The notes: generated from the letters alone by a model not told the origin. Positions 41,871 to 51,014 are shown, numbered from the stretch's first letter. The stretch: DNA of 64,000 nt from Roseitranquillus sediminis (GCF_016918935.1 NZ_JAFFOB010000004.1:1-64000); one strand, 5' to 3'. Numbers and translations: made by a program.

Positions 41871-43208
41871 TCAGGCCGCGTGGGCCCCCTCGGTCGCAGC
41901 CGGGGCGTCGCCACCCAGCCGCTCGGTTCTCACCTGCGCGAAGGTCCGGCCGTCGCCGTCGAGGATGGCGTGCTTGCCGGTCTCGGCCTGCCAGCGCTCC
42001 ACGGCCACATCGACATAGGCCGGGCTGATCTCCATCGCGAACACACGTCGGCCATTGGCCTCGCCCGCCATGATCTGCGAGCCGGAGCCGGAGAACGGCT
42101 CGTAGCAGAGCCCGCCGCGCGTGACGTGCTGGCGCATCGGGATCCCGAAGGCGTCGAGCGGTTTCGGCGTCGGATGGTCGGGACGGTCGTCTTTGGCGAA
42201 GCTGGGCAGCGCCCATGTCGATGGCAGCGTTTCCTCGGCCACCTTCGGCGGACGGTTGGGGCGGCGCCAGCCCATGAAGCAGGGCTCGTGCTTCCAGAGG
42301 TAGTGGGAGCGGGTCAGGACACCCCGGTCCTTCACCCAGATGATCTGCTGATGCACGAAGGCCCCAGCCTTCTCCCAACAGGCCTCGAGCATCGCCTGGC
42401 GGCGCGAGGCATGCCAGCAGTACCAGGCCGCATCCTCGGCGATGGCTTCCGCCACTGCCGCCGCGATGAACCCGTCGTAGAGTTCCGCCCCTTGGCTGCT
42501 GTCGTCCCAGGTCGTGCCGTAAGACGCCGACCAATCCTTGTTGCGGGTCGGATGGTTCGAGCCGTCGTAGTCCACCAGATACGGCGGATCGGTGGCGAAC
42601 AGGATCGCGCGCTCGCCGTTCATCAGGCGGCGCACATCGACGGCGCTGGTGCTGTCACCGCAGAGCAGCCGGTGGTCGCCGAGGATCCACAGATCCCCCG
42701 TCTGCGACGCCGGATTGCGCGGCGGCTCGGGGATGGTCACCGGCGGCAAGGAGCCCCCGGCGCCACCGTCTTCCCCGTCCCCCTCCGGCACGAAGGCCAG
42801 CAGCTTGTCGAGCTCGCCGTCGGAGAAGCCGACCAGCGACAGGTCGAAATCCTCGGCCAGCAGGTCGTTCAGTTCCGCCGACAGCAGCGCCTCATCCCAC
42901 GTCCCGAGTTCCGTCAGCTTGTTGTCGGCGATCCGATACGCCCGCCGCTGCGCCTCGGTCAGATGACCGAGCACGATCACCGGCGCCTCGGTCAAACCGA
43001 GCTGCGTCGCCGCCAGCACGCGCCCGTGGCCTGCGATCAGCTCGCCGTCCTCGCCGACGAGGCAGGGCACGGTCCAGCCGAACTCGGCCATGCTGGCGGC
43101 AATCTTCGCGACCTGGTCCGGCCCGTGCGCCTTCGCGTTCTTCGCGTAGGGCTGGAGGCGCGACAGCGGCCATGTCTCGATCGCGTCCGGGGCGAAGCTC
43201 AGCGTCAT
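41871..43208 (-). CDS. ParB-like domain fused to DNA N6-adenine methyltransferase
   Basis: A 445-residue fusion. The N-terminal ParB/sulfiredoxin-like domain contains LQPYAKNAKAHGPDQVAKIAAS and GELIAGHGRVLAATQLG. The methyltransferase follows, with catalytic DPPYLVDY (about residue 210) and FxGxG as EPFSGSGSQIMAGEANGR near 385. It would methylate adenine in phage DNA. It starts at 43208; the upstream in-frame extension crosses a non-coding stretch and is rejected. Confidence 0.87.
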   Translation of the reverse strand: MTLSFAPDAIETWPLSRLQPYAKNAKAHGPDQVAKIAASMAEFGWTVPCLVGEDGELIAGHGRVLAATQLGLTEAPVIVLGHLTEAQRRAYRIADNKLTELGTWDEALLSAELNDLLAEDFDLSLVGFSDGELDKLLAFVPEGDGEDGGAGGSLPPVTIPEPPRNPASQTGDLWILGDHRLLCGDSTSAVDVRRLMNGERAILFATDPPYLVDYDGSNHPTRNKDWSASYGTTWDDSSQGAELYDGFIAAAVAEAIAEDAAWYCWHASRRQAMLEACWEKAGAFVHQQIIWVKDRGVLTRSHYLWKHEPCFMGWRRPNRPPKVAEETLPSTWALPSFAKDDRPDHPTPKPLDAFGIPMRQHVTRGGLCYEPFSGSGSQIMAGEANGRRVFAMEISPAYVDVAVERWQAETGKHAILDGDGRTFAQVRTERLGGDAPAATEGAHAA

Positions 43209-43613
43209 GGTGGGCAAGGTTCCTCGATCGGGTGGATGCCGGTGGCTTCCGGACTCCGGATGCCGGGCTGGACTCCGCGCGGGGTCCAGCGGCCACCAGC
43301 GGTGTCCAGTCGGAAGGCCAGCGTTCATTGGTGTTTGCGCGGGGCGCGCGTGGGTCCGGCTTCCGGGTGGCTTCCCAAAAATCCGGCCCTGTCGCTGGCG
43401 ATGTCCCGCGCTTCGCCCGCCAGCATACGAAATTCGCCAGGAAGGAACCAAGAACTCAATGGGTTAGCCCATCGGCCCCCGGCTGGACCCTTCACTTGAC
43501 CCCGAAAGCCAGCGGCGCGGCGTCGGCCTGCGCGCTCCTCTCCCGAGCATATTCGTTTTCTAACGGCCTCGACGAAATGTGTAAGGCCCTGCGATGTACA
43601 CCCGAAAATTTCC
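43209..43613. other. 405-base region without a supported gene
   Basis: No convincing coding frame on either strand: the open frames show no recognisable protein pattern. The stretch is lower in GC near its right end and holds a short palindrome around TGGGTTAGCCCA (43462-43473). It probably contains the promoter of the leftward methyltransferase genes, but no clear -10/-35 pair was found by eye. Confidence 0.4.
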
Positions 43614-44060
43614 TCAGAGGACGATTTTTCTTGACAGCCGATTGGCGTTTTCGATGACGAATTGCTGCGAGCGTCGGGGCGACGGCACGCGACCGTTCAG
43701 CCGCCAGGTGATCACCGCAAGGCCGTACTGCCAGCGCTTGGTCGCGGCCGTGCGCGACAGACCGAACTGCCAGCAGATCGGCTTCCACGCCATGCCGTCG
43801 GCGCGGGCCCAGACCAGGCGCCCATCCTCGGGCTCGAGCCAGCGCAGCCAGAGCATCGCTTCCTCGGCCTGCGTGATCTGTCGCGGGCTGGGCCTCGGTC
43901 GACGCATCTGCGGCTCCTGACCGACCTTGTCGGCGAAGCTGTGGAAGTATTCAGGCCAGGCGTTGAAGAAGCCCTGCGGCATCACGCCCGGCATCTGCCG
44001 CATCACGCCGGCCGCGAGCTCCAGCCGATCCTGCACCTGCGCTGTGGTCCACTCACCCAT
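43614..44060 (-). CDS. phage DNA-binding-like protein (DUF6362-like)
   Basis: A 148-residue protein. The C-terminal third has a helix-turn-helix-like pattern (WKPICWQFGLSRTAATKRWQYGLA) and the N terminus MGEWTTAQVQDRLELAAGVMR is helical. The DUF6362 label is from memory of alphaproteobacterial prophages. Role may be regulation or a replication accessory. It overlaps the small upstream gene by eight bases. Confidence 0.65.
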   Translation of the reverse strand: MGEWTTAQVQDRLELAAGVMRQMPGVMPQGFFNAWPEYFHSFADKVGQEPQMRRPRPSPRQITQAEEAMLWLRWLEPEDGRLVWARADGMAWKPICWQFGLSRTAATKRWQYGLAVITWRLNGRVPSPRRSQQFVIENANRLSRKIVL

Positions 44061-44256
44061 GACGCGCCTCCCGTTCCCGCTTGCCGTAGAGCCGCTCGCC
44101 GAGCTGCCGGACCAGCTCGCGCTCCGGCCAGGTCAGGCGGTGGTCGTCGATGGCGACGGCGAGCAGGCCCTGTTCCTTCCAGCCGTCGCGCTTGACCTCG
44201 TCGGGATTGCGGCGGCGACCGCCGTAGCCCTTGGGCGTGAACCGCATGCCGCTCAT
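44053..44256 (-). CDS. small basic phage protein
   Basis: A 67-residue protein, rich in Arg and Lys (MRFTPKGYGGRRRNPDEVKRD). It is coupled at both ends: its ATG at 44256 overlaps the RuvC-like stop, and its stop overlaps the DUF6362-like gene. No function recognised; nucleic-acid binding is possible from charge. Confidence 0.6.
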   Translation of the reverse strand: MSGMRFTPKGYGGRRRNPDEVKRDGWKEQGLLAVAIDDHRLTWPERELVRQLGERLYGKREREARHG

Positions 44257-44789
44257 TGCACACCTCCCCGGGTCTCCAGCGCCCAGAGCAGGATCGCGAT
44301 GGCGTCGGCCTCGTTGTCGTCGGCGGGCGAGAAGCCGCGCGCCCGGGCGGCCGCCATCATGGCGTCCTTGTTCGCGTTGCCCTTGCCGGTGGCGTGGCGT
44401 TTGATGGTGCCGACCGGTACGCCCTCGTAGGGAATGCCGCGCATCTCGGCCCATGCGGTCAGCGTGGCCATCAGCCCGCCATAGACATGGGCCGCGTCGG
44501 TGGCCGCGTGGCGGCGGACCTCCTCGAACCAGATGGCGGCGACGGGCCCCGACAGCCGGTCGATTTCGGTGAGCCAGTTGGTGAAGCGGAGATACCGCAT
44601 GCCGCCGCCATCAAACCGCCCGGGGCGGAAGGACGCCGTGCCGGAGGTGATCAGCCCATCGATGCCGTGCAGCGCCCAGCCCGTGGCGGTGCCGAGGTCG
44701 AGCGCCAGTATCACCTGGTTGGCGCGGACGACGGGCCGCAGATCGGGGATTGCCTCGCGGCTGGAGGTGGCGAGAGTCAGGTCAGCCAT
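44253..44789 (-). CDS. RuvC-like Holliday junction resolvase
   Basis: A 178-residue protein with a RuvC/RNase H-like fold: the first acidic residue in ILALDLGTATGWALHG, a second acidic region WFEEVRRHAATDAAHVYGG, and the C-terminal DDNEADAIAILLWALET. Phage RuvC-like proteins resolve recombination or replication branches before packaging. The start at 44789 gives the standard N terminus. Confidence 0.85.
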   Translation of the reverse strand: MADLTLATSSREAIPDLRPVVRANQVILALDLGTATGWALHGIDGLITSGTASFRPGRFDGGGMRYLRFTNWLTEIDRLSGPVAAIWFEEVRRHAATDAAHVYGGLMATLTAWAEMRGIPYEGVPVGTIKRHATGKGNANKDAMMAAARARGFSPADDNEADAIAILLWALETRGGVQ

Positions 44790-44920
44790 GGGTGGTCTCC
44801 TCTTCTGGTTGGCTGCTCGGGTGGAAGACGACGGCGGTCTGGTGCTTGGCGGTACGGGGCCGCCGTCGTCGGATCGGAATGTGCAGGGAGCGTCGGAGCC
44901 CGCGCGCGGACACCCTCGAC

Positions 44921-44963
44921 GTATGGGAGGAGAGGCCAAACCTGCCGGTTGGCCTCCCCATAC
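44921..44963. repeat. long interrupted stem-loop
   Basis: GTATGGG-n4-GAGGCCAA, a nine-base loop, TTGGCCTC-CCCATAC: fifteen pairs with one four-base bulge on the 5' arm. It lies in the 364-base non-coding gap between the RuvC-like and primase-helicase genes, next to the iteron-like repeats. No gene is visible in this gap. Confidence 0.65.
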
Positions 44964-45053
44964 GTAGTATGGGGGCTTGCCCACTCGTCTCATGTTTTGG
45001 CCGCAAGTCTCTGTTCCCGTTGATTTTTCAAGGCTCAAGGGATGAGGCGGGTC

Positions 45054-45153
45054 GATGAGGAAGACCTTTCTCATCCTTATCACCAACCCATTGATTTCAT
45101 TGGGCCATGAGGAAGGGACGAGAATGAGGAAGGCCGCGCTCATGATGAGAAAG
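45054..45153. repeat. five iteron-like repeats (NATGAGRAAG)
   Basis: Four direct copies at 45054-45063, 45106-45115, 45123-45132 and 45144-45153, and one inverted copy at 45066-45075, all close to GATGAGGAAG. The rightmost one abuts the stop codon of the primase-helicase gene. Spacing is irregular. They may be an origin, an operator or binding sites for a replication protein. Confidence 0.55.
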
Positions 45154-47520
45154 TCAGTCATGGGCCTCCTCCGGATAGACCCAGACGGAGGGGTTCTCGA
45201 CCTCTCGCGCGCGGCCGGAATGGGGGCATTTGTAGTGGGTCGGCAGCACCGCGACGCCCTCGGCAAGGACCTCTCCGGTGTCCGTGTCGATCACGGGATC
45301 GCGGCCGAAGCGCATGTCCCTGATCACGAGATATCCGAAATGCGATTGCGTCCCGGCGTACCCGTGCTCCGTGAAACTCCGGCGGAACTTGATCAGGCCC
45401 TTGGTGGCGAGCACCGACAGCCGCTCACGGATGCTGTAGCGCCCGCCGAGATCGTGCTGGTTCTCGAACGCCTCCGCGAACTGCGTGGCGGTGTAGAGCC
45501 GACCCTCGGCCGCCTCGTCGAAGATCATCCCCAGGACGACCTGGTTCTTCCGATCCCGCTCGGCATCGTGCCTGGCGCCGATGTCCTGGCGCACGAGGCG
45601 CTCGTTCATCGGGTTGATCTCGACCCATTGGCCGCGCACCTTGTCGATCAGCTTCGAGGGCAGCGCGGGACCGTTGCGCAGCTCGATCTCCAGCTTGCGC
45701 TCTGACGCGTCCTCGTCGGGGCGGTGCAGGATGAGGCCGGAGGTGTAGAAGCCCCGCAGGGCGCTGGCGCCCGAAAGCGCGAGAAACGGATCCTCCTTCA
45801 CCTGGTGCTTGCTGAGCTTCTTGGTGTGGTGGATCAGGATGACCCCGCAGTCCGGGTCGATGTGGTCGCGCAGAACCTCGACCCGTTCCTTGAGGAAGAA
45901 CATCATGGCGGTGTTGTCGTTCTCGCCACCGCCATCGGGTCCGCCATCGAAGAGGTTCCGGATCGGGTCGACGCAGAGGATGTCGGGCGGCGCATCCGGG
46001 AATGCCGTCCGGATCGCGCGGGCAACCCGCACGCTGCCCTCGTTGTCGAGCAGCATTTTCAACTTGGGTGTGGCCACGAAGGTGTCGCGCGCGGCGGCCA
46101 GCACGTCGGGCGGCAGGGCGATCTGCTTCAGCCGCTCGCGCAGATAGTGATACTGGATCTCGGCCTGCAGATAGAAGATCCGCAGCGGCCGTGGCGGCGT
46201 GAAGCCGAGGAAGGGCACACCGGCGGCCATGTGGACAAGCCAGGAGATCAGCAGGTCGCTCTTGCCGACCTTGGGCGCACCGCCCAGCACCAACAGTCCG
46301 CCCGGCGTCAGCACCCGGGGCGCGATGATGTCCTCCGGCATCGGGCTCTGATCTTCCAGCAGCGCGCCCAACGTGAAGGCGGGCATCTCGACCGGTCCCG
46401 GTGCGCCGGAGTCCAGCCGGATCAGCGGCGGGCCGTATTTCTCGACATGCCGTTCCCAGAGCCGCTCGGATTCCCGCTTCAGCCGCTCGACCGGCCACTG
46501 CGGCCGCAGCATCGCGGCGTTGTAGCCGCAGATGCCGATCCAGCCCTCGTCCTTCGTCATCCGGCCCTCGTGGACCATGCGGATGAAATGCCCGATCGCG
46601 GCCGACGCGCCCTCGAAACGGGACCAGTCGTCCTGCGCGCCTTCCCGCACCGGCGTGACCAGCACTTCGTCCATGGCGGGCTTGTCGGGATGGGTGAACG
46701 CAGGCTGCAGGGACACGCCCGGTGCGGGCGGCATGTCGGTTACGGCTTCGATGAATTCGGCCAGATCGCGTTCGCGGTCGGCGTTCAGTTCGACGATGCG
46801 CACCTGCGTCTTGAGGTTGTTCTTGTAGTAGACCGAGCCCGCCACCCGGATCGGCTGATGGGCGGAGCGGAAATGCATGTCGCCGCCGACCTTTGCGGCG
46901 ATGTCGCCGCGCAGACGGCAGACGCGGGCCATGTCGTCGCCCTCGGCGGGTTCGGTCAGCGCCCACCAGACGTGGCACTTGCGCTGCCCTTCGGCCGTCA
47001 CGCCACCGCTTTCCACCACCATGCTGGCCGCGCCGAGGTGGCGCTCGAGGTGCGCGCGCTTGGCGGCGATGTCACCGGTGTCGAGATCGACCACCACCGT
47101 CTGCATCTGCAGAATATCGGCGGCCTTTGCCTGACCGGGCGCGGCCACGGTGCCGGGGATCACATAGACTGCCGCGCCCTCGCGCGAGGCCCATGTCGCG
47201 AAGGTCGCCATCTTCTCGGGGGCGGAATGATCCGCTTCCAGCCAGATGTTGTGCGGGCGACCATCGATGCCCTGACCCTTGTCGATGAAGCTGCGGACAG
47301 GGATCAGACCGTCGCAATACCCGAAGACGACCTGCATGAATTGCGCGATCTGCGCAGGGTCGGGCTCGTCGCCGAAGACGTCGATCTGCGGGGCGGCATC
47401 GTTGAAGTCGCGCCACGGGTTGAAATGGACGATGTTTTCCTTGGGCTCGTCGGGCGTCGTGTCGTCGCGCATGGCTGGCTCCTGATCGGGTTCGGATGGC
47501 TCGGTGGGCTCGTCGGTCAT
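45154..47520 (-). CDS. phage primase-helicase-like protein with RecA-type ATPase
   Basis: A 788-residue protein. The N-terminal part (to about residue 350) resembles archaeo-eukaryotic primase/RepB-like domains (VDLDTGDIAAKRAHLERHLG, HVWWALTEP). The central part is a RecA-like ATPase with Walker A LGGAPKVGKSDLLISWL and Walker B ILCVDPIRNLFDGG, and HHTKKLSKH. The C terminus has a winged-helix-like region. It probably primes and unwinds phage DNA. ATG at 47520 overlaps the nuclease stop by four bases; an upstream in-frame extension is rejected. Confidence 0.8.
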   Translation of the reverse strand: MTDEPTEPSEPDQEPAMRDDTTPDEPKENIVHFNPWRDFNDAAPQIDVFGDEPDPAQIAQFMQVVFGYCDGLIPVRSFIDKGQGIDGRPHNIWLEADHSAPEKMATFATWASREGAAVYVIPGTVAAPGQAKAADILQMQTVVVDLDTGDIAAKRAHLERHLGAASMVVESGGVTAEGQRKCHVWWALTEPAEGDDMARVCRLRGDIAAKVGGDMHFRSAHQPIRVAGSVYYKNNLKTQVRIVELNADRERDLAEFIEAVTDMPPAPGVSLQPAFTHPDKPAMDEVLVTPVREGAQDDWSRFEGASAAIGHFIRMVHEGRMTKDEGWIGICGYNAAMLRPQWPVERLKRESERLWERHVEKYGPPLIRLDSGAPGPVEMPAFTLGALLEDQSPMPEDIIAPRVLTPGGLLVLGGAPKVGKSDLLISWLVHMAAGVPFLGFTPPRPLRIFYLQAEIQYHYLRERLKQIALPPDVLAAARDTFVATPKLKMLLDNEGSVRVARAIRTAFPDAPPDILCVDPIRNLFDGGPDGGGENDNTAMMFFLKERVEVLRDHIDPDCGVILIHHTKKLSKHQVKEDPFLALSGASALRGFYTSGLILHRPDEDASERKLEIELRNGPALPSKLIDKVRGQWVEINPMNERLVRQDIGARHDAERDRKNQVVLGMIFDEAAEGRLYTATQFAEAFENQHDLGGRYSIRERLSVLATKGLIKFRRSFTEHGYAGTQSHFGYLVIRDMRFGRDPVIDTDTGEVLAEGVAVLPTHYKCPHSGRAREVENPSVWVYPEEAHD

Positions 47521-48284
47521 GCAGCCAGCCCCCAGCACCGCTCGGCATGAGCGCAGAACCGGCATTCGAAGAAGTCGCGGCTGGCGGCGATGCGGGGCAG
47601 CAGCTCGCCCGCTTCGGTGGCTTGCAGGATCCGCACCGCGCGGTCGGACATGCGCTGCGCCAGATCGGCATCGAAGGCGACCTGCTCGTGATGCAGTTCG
47701 GCCGTGTCCTTGTTGATCGCGGTGAAGAGTGCGGGGGCCGTGGAAATCCCCGGCACCGAGGGCTCCATGTAGGCCTGGTAGATCGCGATCTGGGCGGCAT
47801 AGACGGGCTTGGAGACGGCGACCCCGTCCTTGACGCAGGCCCGCCAGTTCTTCGCGTTCATCGTCTTGCATTCCCAGAGCGCCGGGGTGCGCAGACCGAG
47901 CGCGGCCGGGGCGCCGGCCACGATCCCGTCGACATGGCCACGAATGCGACCGCCCGCGACGGAGAATCCGAACTGATCCCCATCGGGCCGATTGCCCTTG
48001 CGGGTGTAGAGGTCGAGCCCCGCCGCCCGCAGCCAGCGGATCGCCAGATCCTCGAGCTGGTGACCGATCTCGAAGATCCGCAGAGTCTGCCCGCCGAAAT
48101 CCGCGCCCTCATCCCTGGGCGCGCCTGCGAACTCGAACTGCAGCGCGCGTTCGCAGGCATGCCCGAGACGGGACGCGCCGAGATAGGTTCGGGGCGGCGT
48201 GGCCTCCCGCTCGGCGATCAGCGCGGCGTCGACCAGCGCGTTGATCCGCTCGGCCATGGAGGGGCGCGGGTTGAAATCCAGCAT
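47517..48284 (-). CDS. PD-(D/E)XK nuclease with Cas4/AddB-like Fe-S cluster
   Basis: A 255-residue RecB-family nuclease. Active-site pieces are GHVDGIVAG (Asp) and LWECKTMNAKNW (Glu-x-Lys). Four Cys are placed as in Cas4/AddB: C44 near the N terminus (GHACERALQ) and C241, C244, C250 near the C terminus (ECRFCAHAERC), expected to hold a 4Fe-4S cluster. It may act in phage recombination with the neighbouring AAA proteins. No CRISPR genes are nearby. Confidence 0.85.
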   Translation of the reverse strand: MLDFNPRPSMAERINALVDAALIAEREATPPRTYLGASRLGHACERALQFEFAGAPRDEGADFGGQTLRIFEIGHQLEDLAIRWLRAAGLDLYTRKGNRPDGDQFGFSVAGGRIRGHVDGIVAGAPAALGLRTPALWECKTMNAKNWRACVKDGVAVSKPVYAAQIAIYQAYMEPSVPGISTAPALFTAINKDTAELHHEQVAFDADLAQRMSDRAVRILQATEAGELLPRIAASRDFFECRFCAHAERCWGLAA

Positions 48285-48709
48285 CAGAACGGCACCTCGC
48301 TCCTGGCGGCGATGCGCGACATCTCGGCGCCATAGCCCTCCAGAACCTCCTCGATCAGCGCGGTGACCTCTGTCGCATCCAGATCCCGCAGCCGCTTGTC
48401 CCAGCCGATTTGGTCCATGGTCGTGCCGAGCCGCTTCATCACCATCGCTATGGCGAGGCGTTCTCCATCGGTCGTTCCCTGCATGGTCAGTCCTTTCCGG
48501 TGGCGGGCCGCGAAGAACGCCTGGCAGTGCATCGAGCAGAACCAGCGGTGTTCACGGGGGCGGGGTTTGTTGGGGTTGAAGAAACCGAAGCCGCGCGCGG
48601 GGCGCAGACAGACGGCGCAAGGCTTGAGGTGCGGGTGCCAGAGCCGAATACGCTCCGGGCAATCCGCAGGCGCTGCGGGCGGGGATTGGACTTGCGCGAC
48701 ATGATTCAC
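48284..48709 (-). CDS. phage zinc-finger-like protein (DUF6511-like)
   Basis: A 141-residue protein. The first half has CAVC (KPCAVCLRPARGFGFFNP) and CSMHC (HRWFCSMHCQAFF), a likely zinc-binding pair; the second half is helical (MKRLGTTMDQIGWDKRLRD). Located between nuclease and helicase genes and coupled to both by overlap. The DUF6511 name is from memory. Role unknown. Confidence 0.65.
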   Translation of the reverse strand: MNHVAQVQSPPAAPADCPERIRLWHPHLKPCAVCLRPARGFGFFNPNKPRPREHRWFCSMHCQAFFAARHRKGLTMQGTTDGERLAIAMVMKRLGTTMDQIGWDKRLRDLDATEVTALIEEVLEGYGAEMSRIAARSEVPF

Positions 48710-50370
48710 GCCGCCCTCCGCTCGGGCTCGGCCGCCGTGACGAGGCGCCGGATGTCGCGCTTGTTGAACTGGAACGAGATCAGCGCGGAGGCGCGATATC
48801 TGGTCAGGCCGTAGTCGCGCCGGAACTCGGGCGGCAGGCAGTTCAGCTGCTTTTCCGTCGCGTCGTGCTTCAGCCAGCCCTTCGACTTGAAGGCGCTCTC
48901 GTCGGTCTCATGCTCGTTCAGCCAGTCGTCGGCCTGCGCGAGACAGACGATGCGCTCGCCCACGCTCAGGAGCCGCGTTGCCTTGCCCTTGGCGCCCCCG
49001 ACCGCGTGCCAGCGGCCCTCGAGGAAGAACACGCCGCCCCAGGCGTGAAAGCCGTTGGCCATTAGCGCCGCGTCGTCACCGAACAGGTCCACCCACGCGA
49101 AACTCGATCGCTCGAGAAGATCGAGCTCGGTCATGACGAAGCTGTCGATGGGCTCCGCGCCTTCGCGCGGCAGCTCGCACCCGCAGATCGGGCATTCGGT
49201 GACGGCGATCGGGATCTCGGCCTTGCATTCGGGACAGATTTTCGTGGGGGCTTCCCCCGGCGTCGGAATGCGCCCGTCGAGATCGACATCCTGTTCCAGC
49301 GTGCCGTGCGTGAGGCTCGACGTCCCGAAATCCAGCACGACGCAGTCGGTCTTCACGATGCCAGGATGTTCCTCGGGATCGACGGTGCGCAGGCCGCGCC
49401 CGACCATCTGGATCATGGTGGACTTGTAGGAACTGGGCCGCAGCAGCACGACGCAGGAGGTGGGCGGATGGTCCCAGCCCTCGGTCAGCACCGCCACGTT
49501 GACCACGACGCGGATGTCGCCCGCCGCGTAGTCTGCGAGGATCGCCTTGCGGGTCTCGGCCGCCAGATCGCCGTGGATCAGCGCGGCGGAAACGCCCGCT
49601 GCCCTGAACGCCTCGGTGACATGCTCGGCGTGCGCGACGGTGGAGCAGAACACCACGGTCTGCCGGTCGCCCGCCTTCTCCTTCCAGTGGCGGATCACCT
49701 CGTCGGTGACGGGGGCGCGGTCCATGATGCCCGCCACTTCCGCCATGTCGAAATCCGACATGTTCTTGCGGACCGAGCGCAGTTCGTCCTGCACGCCCAC
49801 GTCGATGACGAAGGTGCGCGGCGGCACCAGATGGCCCGAGGCGATAAGCTCGCCCAACTGCACCTGGTCGGCGACATTGTCGAAGACCTCACGCAGCCCC
49901 TTCCTGTCGCCCCGGTTCGGCGTCGCCGTGACCCCGAAGATGCGGGCGTCGGGATTGGCCTCGCGCACCCGATCGATGATGCGGCGATAGCTGTCGGCCA
50001 CCGCATGGTGCGCCTCGTCGACGACCAGCAGGTCGAGGCGCGGCATGTCGGCCAGGTTCGAGGCCCGCGCCAGCGTCGGAACCATCGCAAAGGCGACCTG
50101 GCCGGTCCACGATTTCTCCGTGGCGTCGATCACCGATGTGGCGACGCCCGGCACCACGCGCTGGAACTTGGCGCGGTTCTGCGCGGTCAGCTCGTCGCGA
50201 TGGGCGAGCACGCAGGCCTTCGCGCCGTCGCCGATCATCTCGCCAGTGACCGCCGAGAGCATGATGGTCTTGCCCGCGCCGGTGGGCGCCACGCCCAGCG
50301 TGTTGCCGCGGGAGGCGAGCGCAGCAACGCTGCGCTCGACGAAGGTCTTCTGGCGGGGGCGCAGGCGCAT
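48706..50370 (-). CDS. superfamily 2 DEAD/DEAH helicase
   Basis: A 554-residue helicase with all core motifs: Walker A GVAPTGAGKT, LAHRDELTAQN, DEAH in LLVVDEAHHAVADSY, motif III FGVTATPNRGD and motif VI QMVGRGLRTVDPEEHPG. A zinc ribbon follows (CPECKAEIPIAVTECPICGC). It resembles type III restriction/UvsW-like phage helicases that unwind recombination or replication intermediates. It sits in the leftward replication operon. Confidence 0.92.
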   Translation of the reverse strand: MRLRPRQKTFVERSVAALASRGNTLGVAPTGAGKTIMLSAVTGEMIGDGAKACVLAHRDELTAQNRAKFQRVVPGVATSVIDATEKSWTGQVAFAMVPTLARASNLADMPRLDLLVVDEAHHAVADSYRRIIDRVREANPDARIFGVTATPNRGDRKGLREVFDNVADQVQLGELIASGHLVPPRTFVIDVGVQDELRSVRKNMSDFDMAEVAGIMDRAPVTDEVIRHWKEKAGDRQTVVFCSTVAHAEHVTEAFRAAGVSAALIHGDLAAETRKAILADYAAGDIRVVVNVAVLTEGWDHPPTSCVVLLRPSSYKSTMIQMVGRGLRTVDPEEHPGIVKTDCVVLDFGTSSLTHGTLEQDVDLDGRIPTPGEAPTKICPECKAEIPIAVTECPICGCELPREGAEPIDSFVMTELDLLERSSFAWVDLFGDDAALMANGFHAWGGVFFLEGRWHAVGGAKGKATRLLSVGERIVCLAQADDWLNEHETDESAFKSKGWLKHDATEKQLNCLPPEFRRDYGLTRYRASALISFQFNKRDIRRLVTAAEPERRAA

Positions 50371-50384
50371 GGCCGGTCTCCCCC

Positions 50385-51014
50385 TTACTGCGCCCAGCTC
50401 GGCCGCCCGGCGAACCCGGGAGCGGAAGCGGGCTGGCTGGGCTGATGTGACGGTGCCGCAGAGGTGGTCTGCTGCGGGGCATGTCCGGCAGCACCCTGTC
50501 CGCCGAACTGCAGCGCAGCCGTCCCCATGACCTGAGCGTAATCGCGATGATCGGGCGTGACCGCGCTGCGGATCTCGTTCTTGTCGTCGCCGCTGGCGTC
50601 GGTGCCGATGTCGATGCGGGCGATGAACTCGATCCCGTCGAGATCGGCGAAGCCGTTGATGCGCCGCGCCGCCTGCGCCTCGGCCGACATGTCCTTGTCG
50701 GAAATCCCGCGCGCCGAGTTCAGCATGCCGCGCACGAGGCTGCGGCCCATGTTCGCCCAGTCGGGCCCCTTGGGGCTGTAAAGCCCGATCAGGGTGAAGA
50801 TCTTGCGCCGGGCGTACTGCCCCTCGGTCACCGTGAACTCGCCGTTCAGATAGACCGCGCCGGTCGAGCCACGCGTGGCATAGCCGCCGGTCCAGCCCTG
50901 CGAGGCATCGTCGAAGCCGCCCGGGCGGATCGTCAGGCGCACCTTTGCCAGCGTGCCCTTCGGGATCAGGTTGGTGTTGCTCTGCGCGTCGTTGAAATCG
51001 TTCCAGGAACCCAT
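50385..51014 (-). CDS. conserved phage protein, possible single-strand DNA-binding
   Basis: A 209-residue protein with a beta-rich first part (LAKVRLTIRPGGFDDASQGWTGG, GAVYLNGEFTVTEGQYARRKIF) and a disordered Pro/Gln/Ala C-terminal tail. The layout, folded domain then acidic/flexible tail, resembles single-strand-binding proteins, and the neighbouring AAA protein often pairs with one. No family was recognised, so this is an inference. Confidence 0.6.
   Translation of the reverse strand: MGSWNDFNDAQSNTNLIPKGTLAKVRLTIRPGGFDDASQGWTGGYATRGSTGAVYLNGEFTVTEGQYARRKIFTLIGLYSPKGPDWANMGRSLVRGMLNSARGISDKDMSAEAQAARRINGFADLDGIEFIARIDIGTDASGDDKNEIRSAVTPDHRDYAQVMGTAALQFGGQGAAGHAPQQTTSAAPSHQPSQPASAPGFAGRPSWAQ

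Noticed and set aside
43172-43657. Rightward frame across the region upstream of the ParB-methyltransferase
   Set aside because: No conserved pattern, starts inside another gene and has codon use unlike its neighbours; treated as non-coding.
44790-45153. A small gene in the primase-RuvC gap
   Set aside because: Short open frames in the gap overlap the stem-loop and repeats and have no ribosome site or recognisable sequence.
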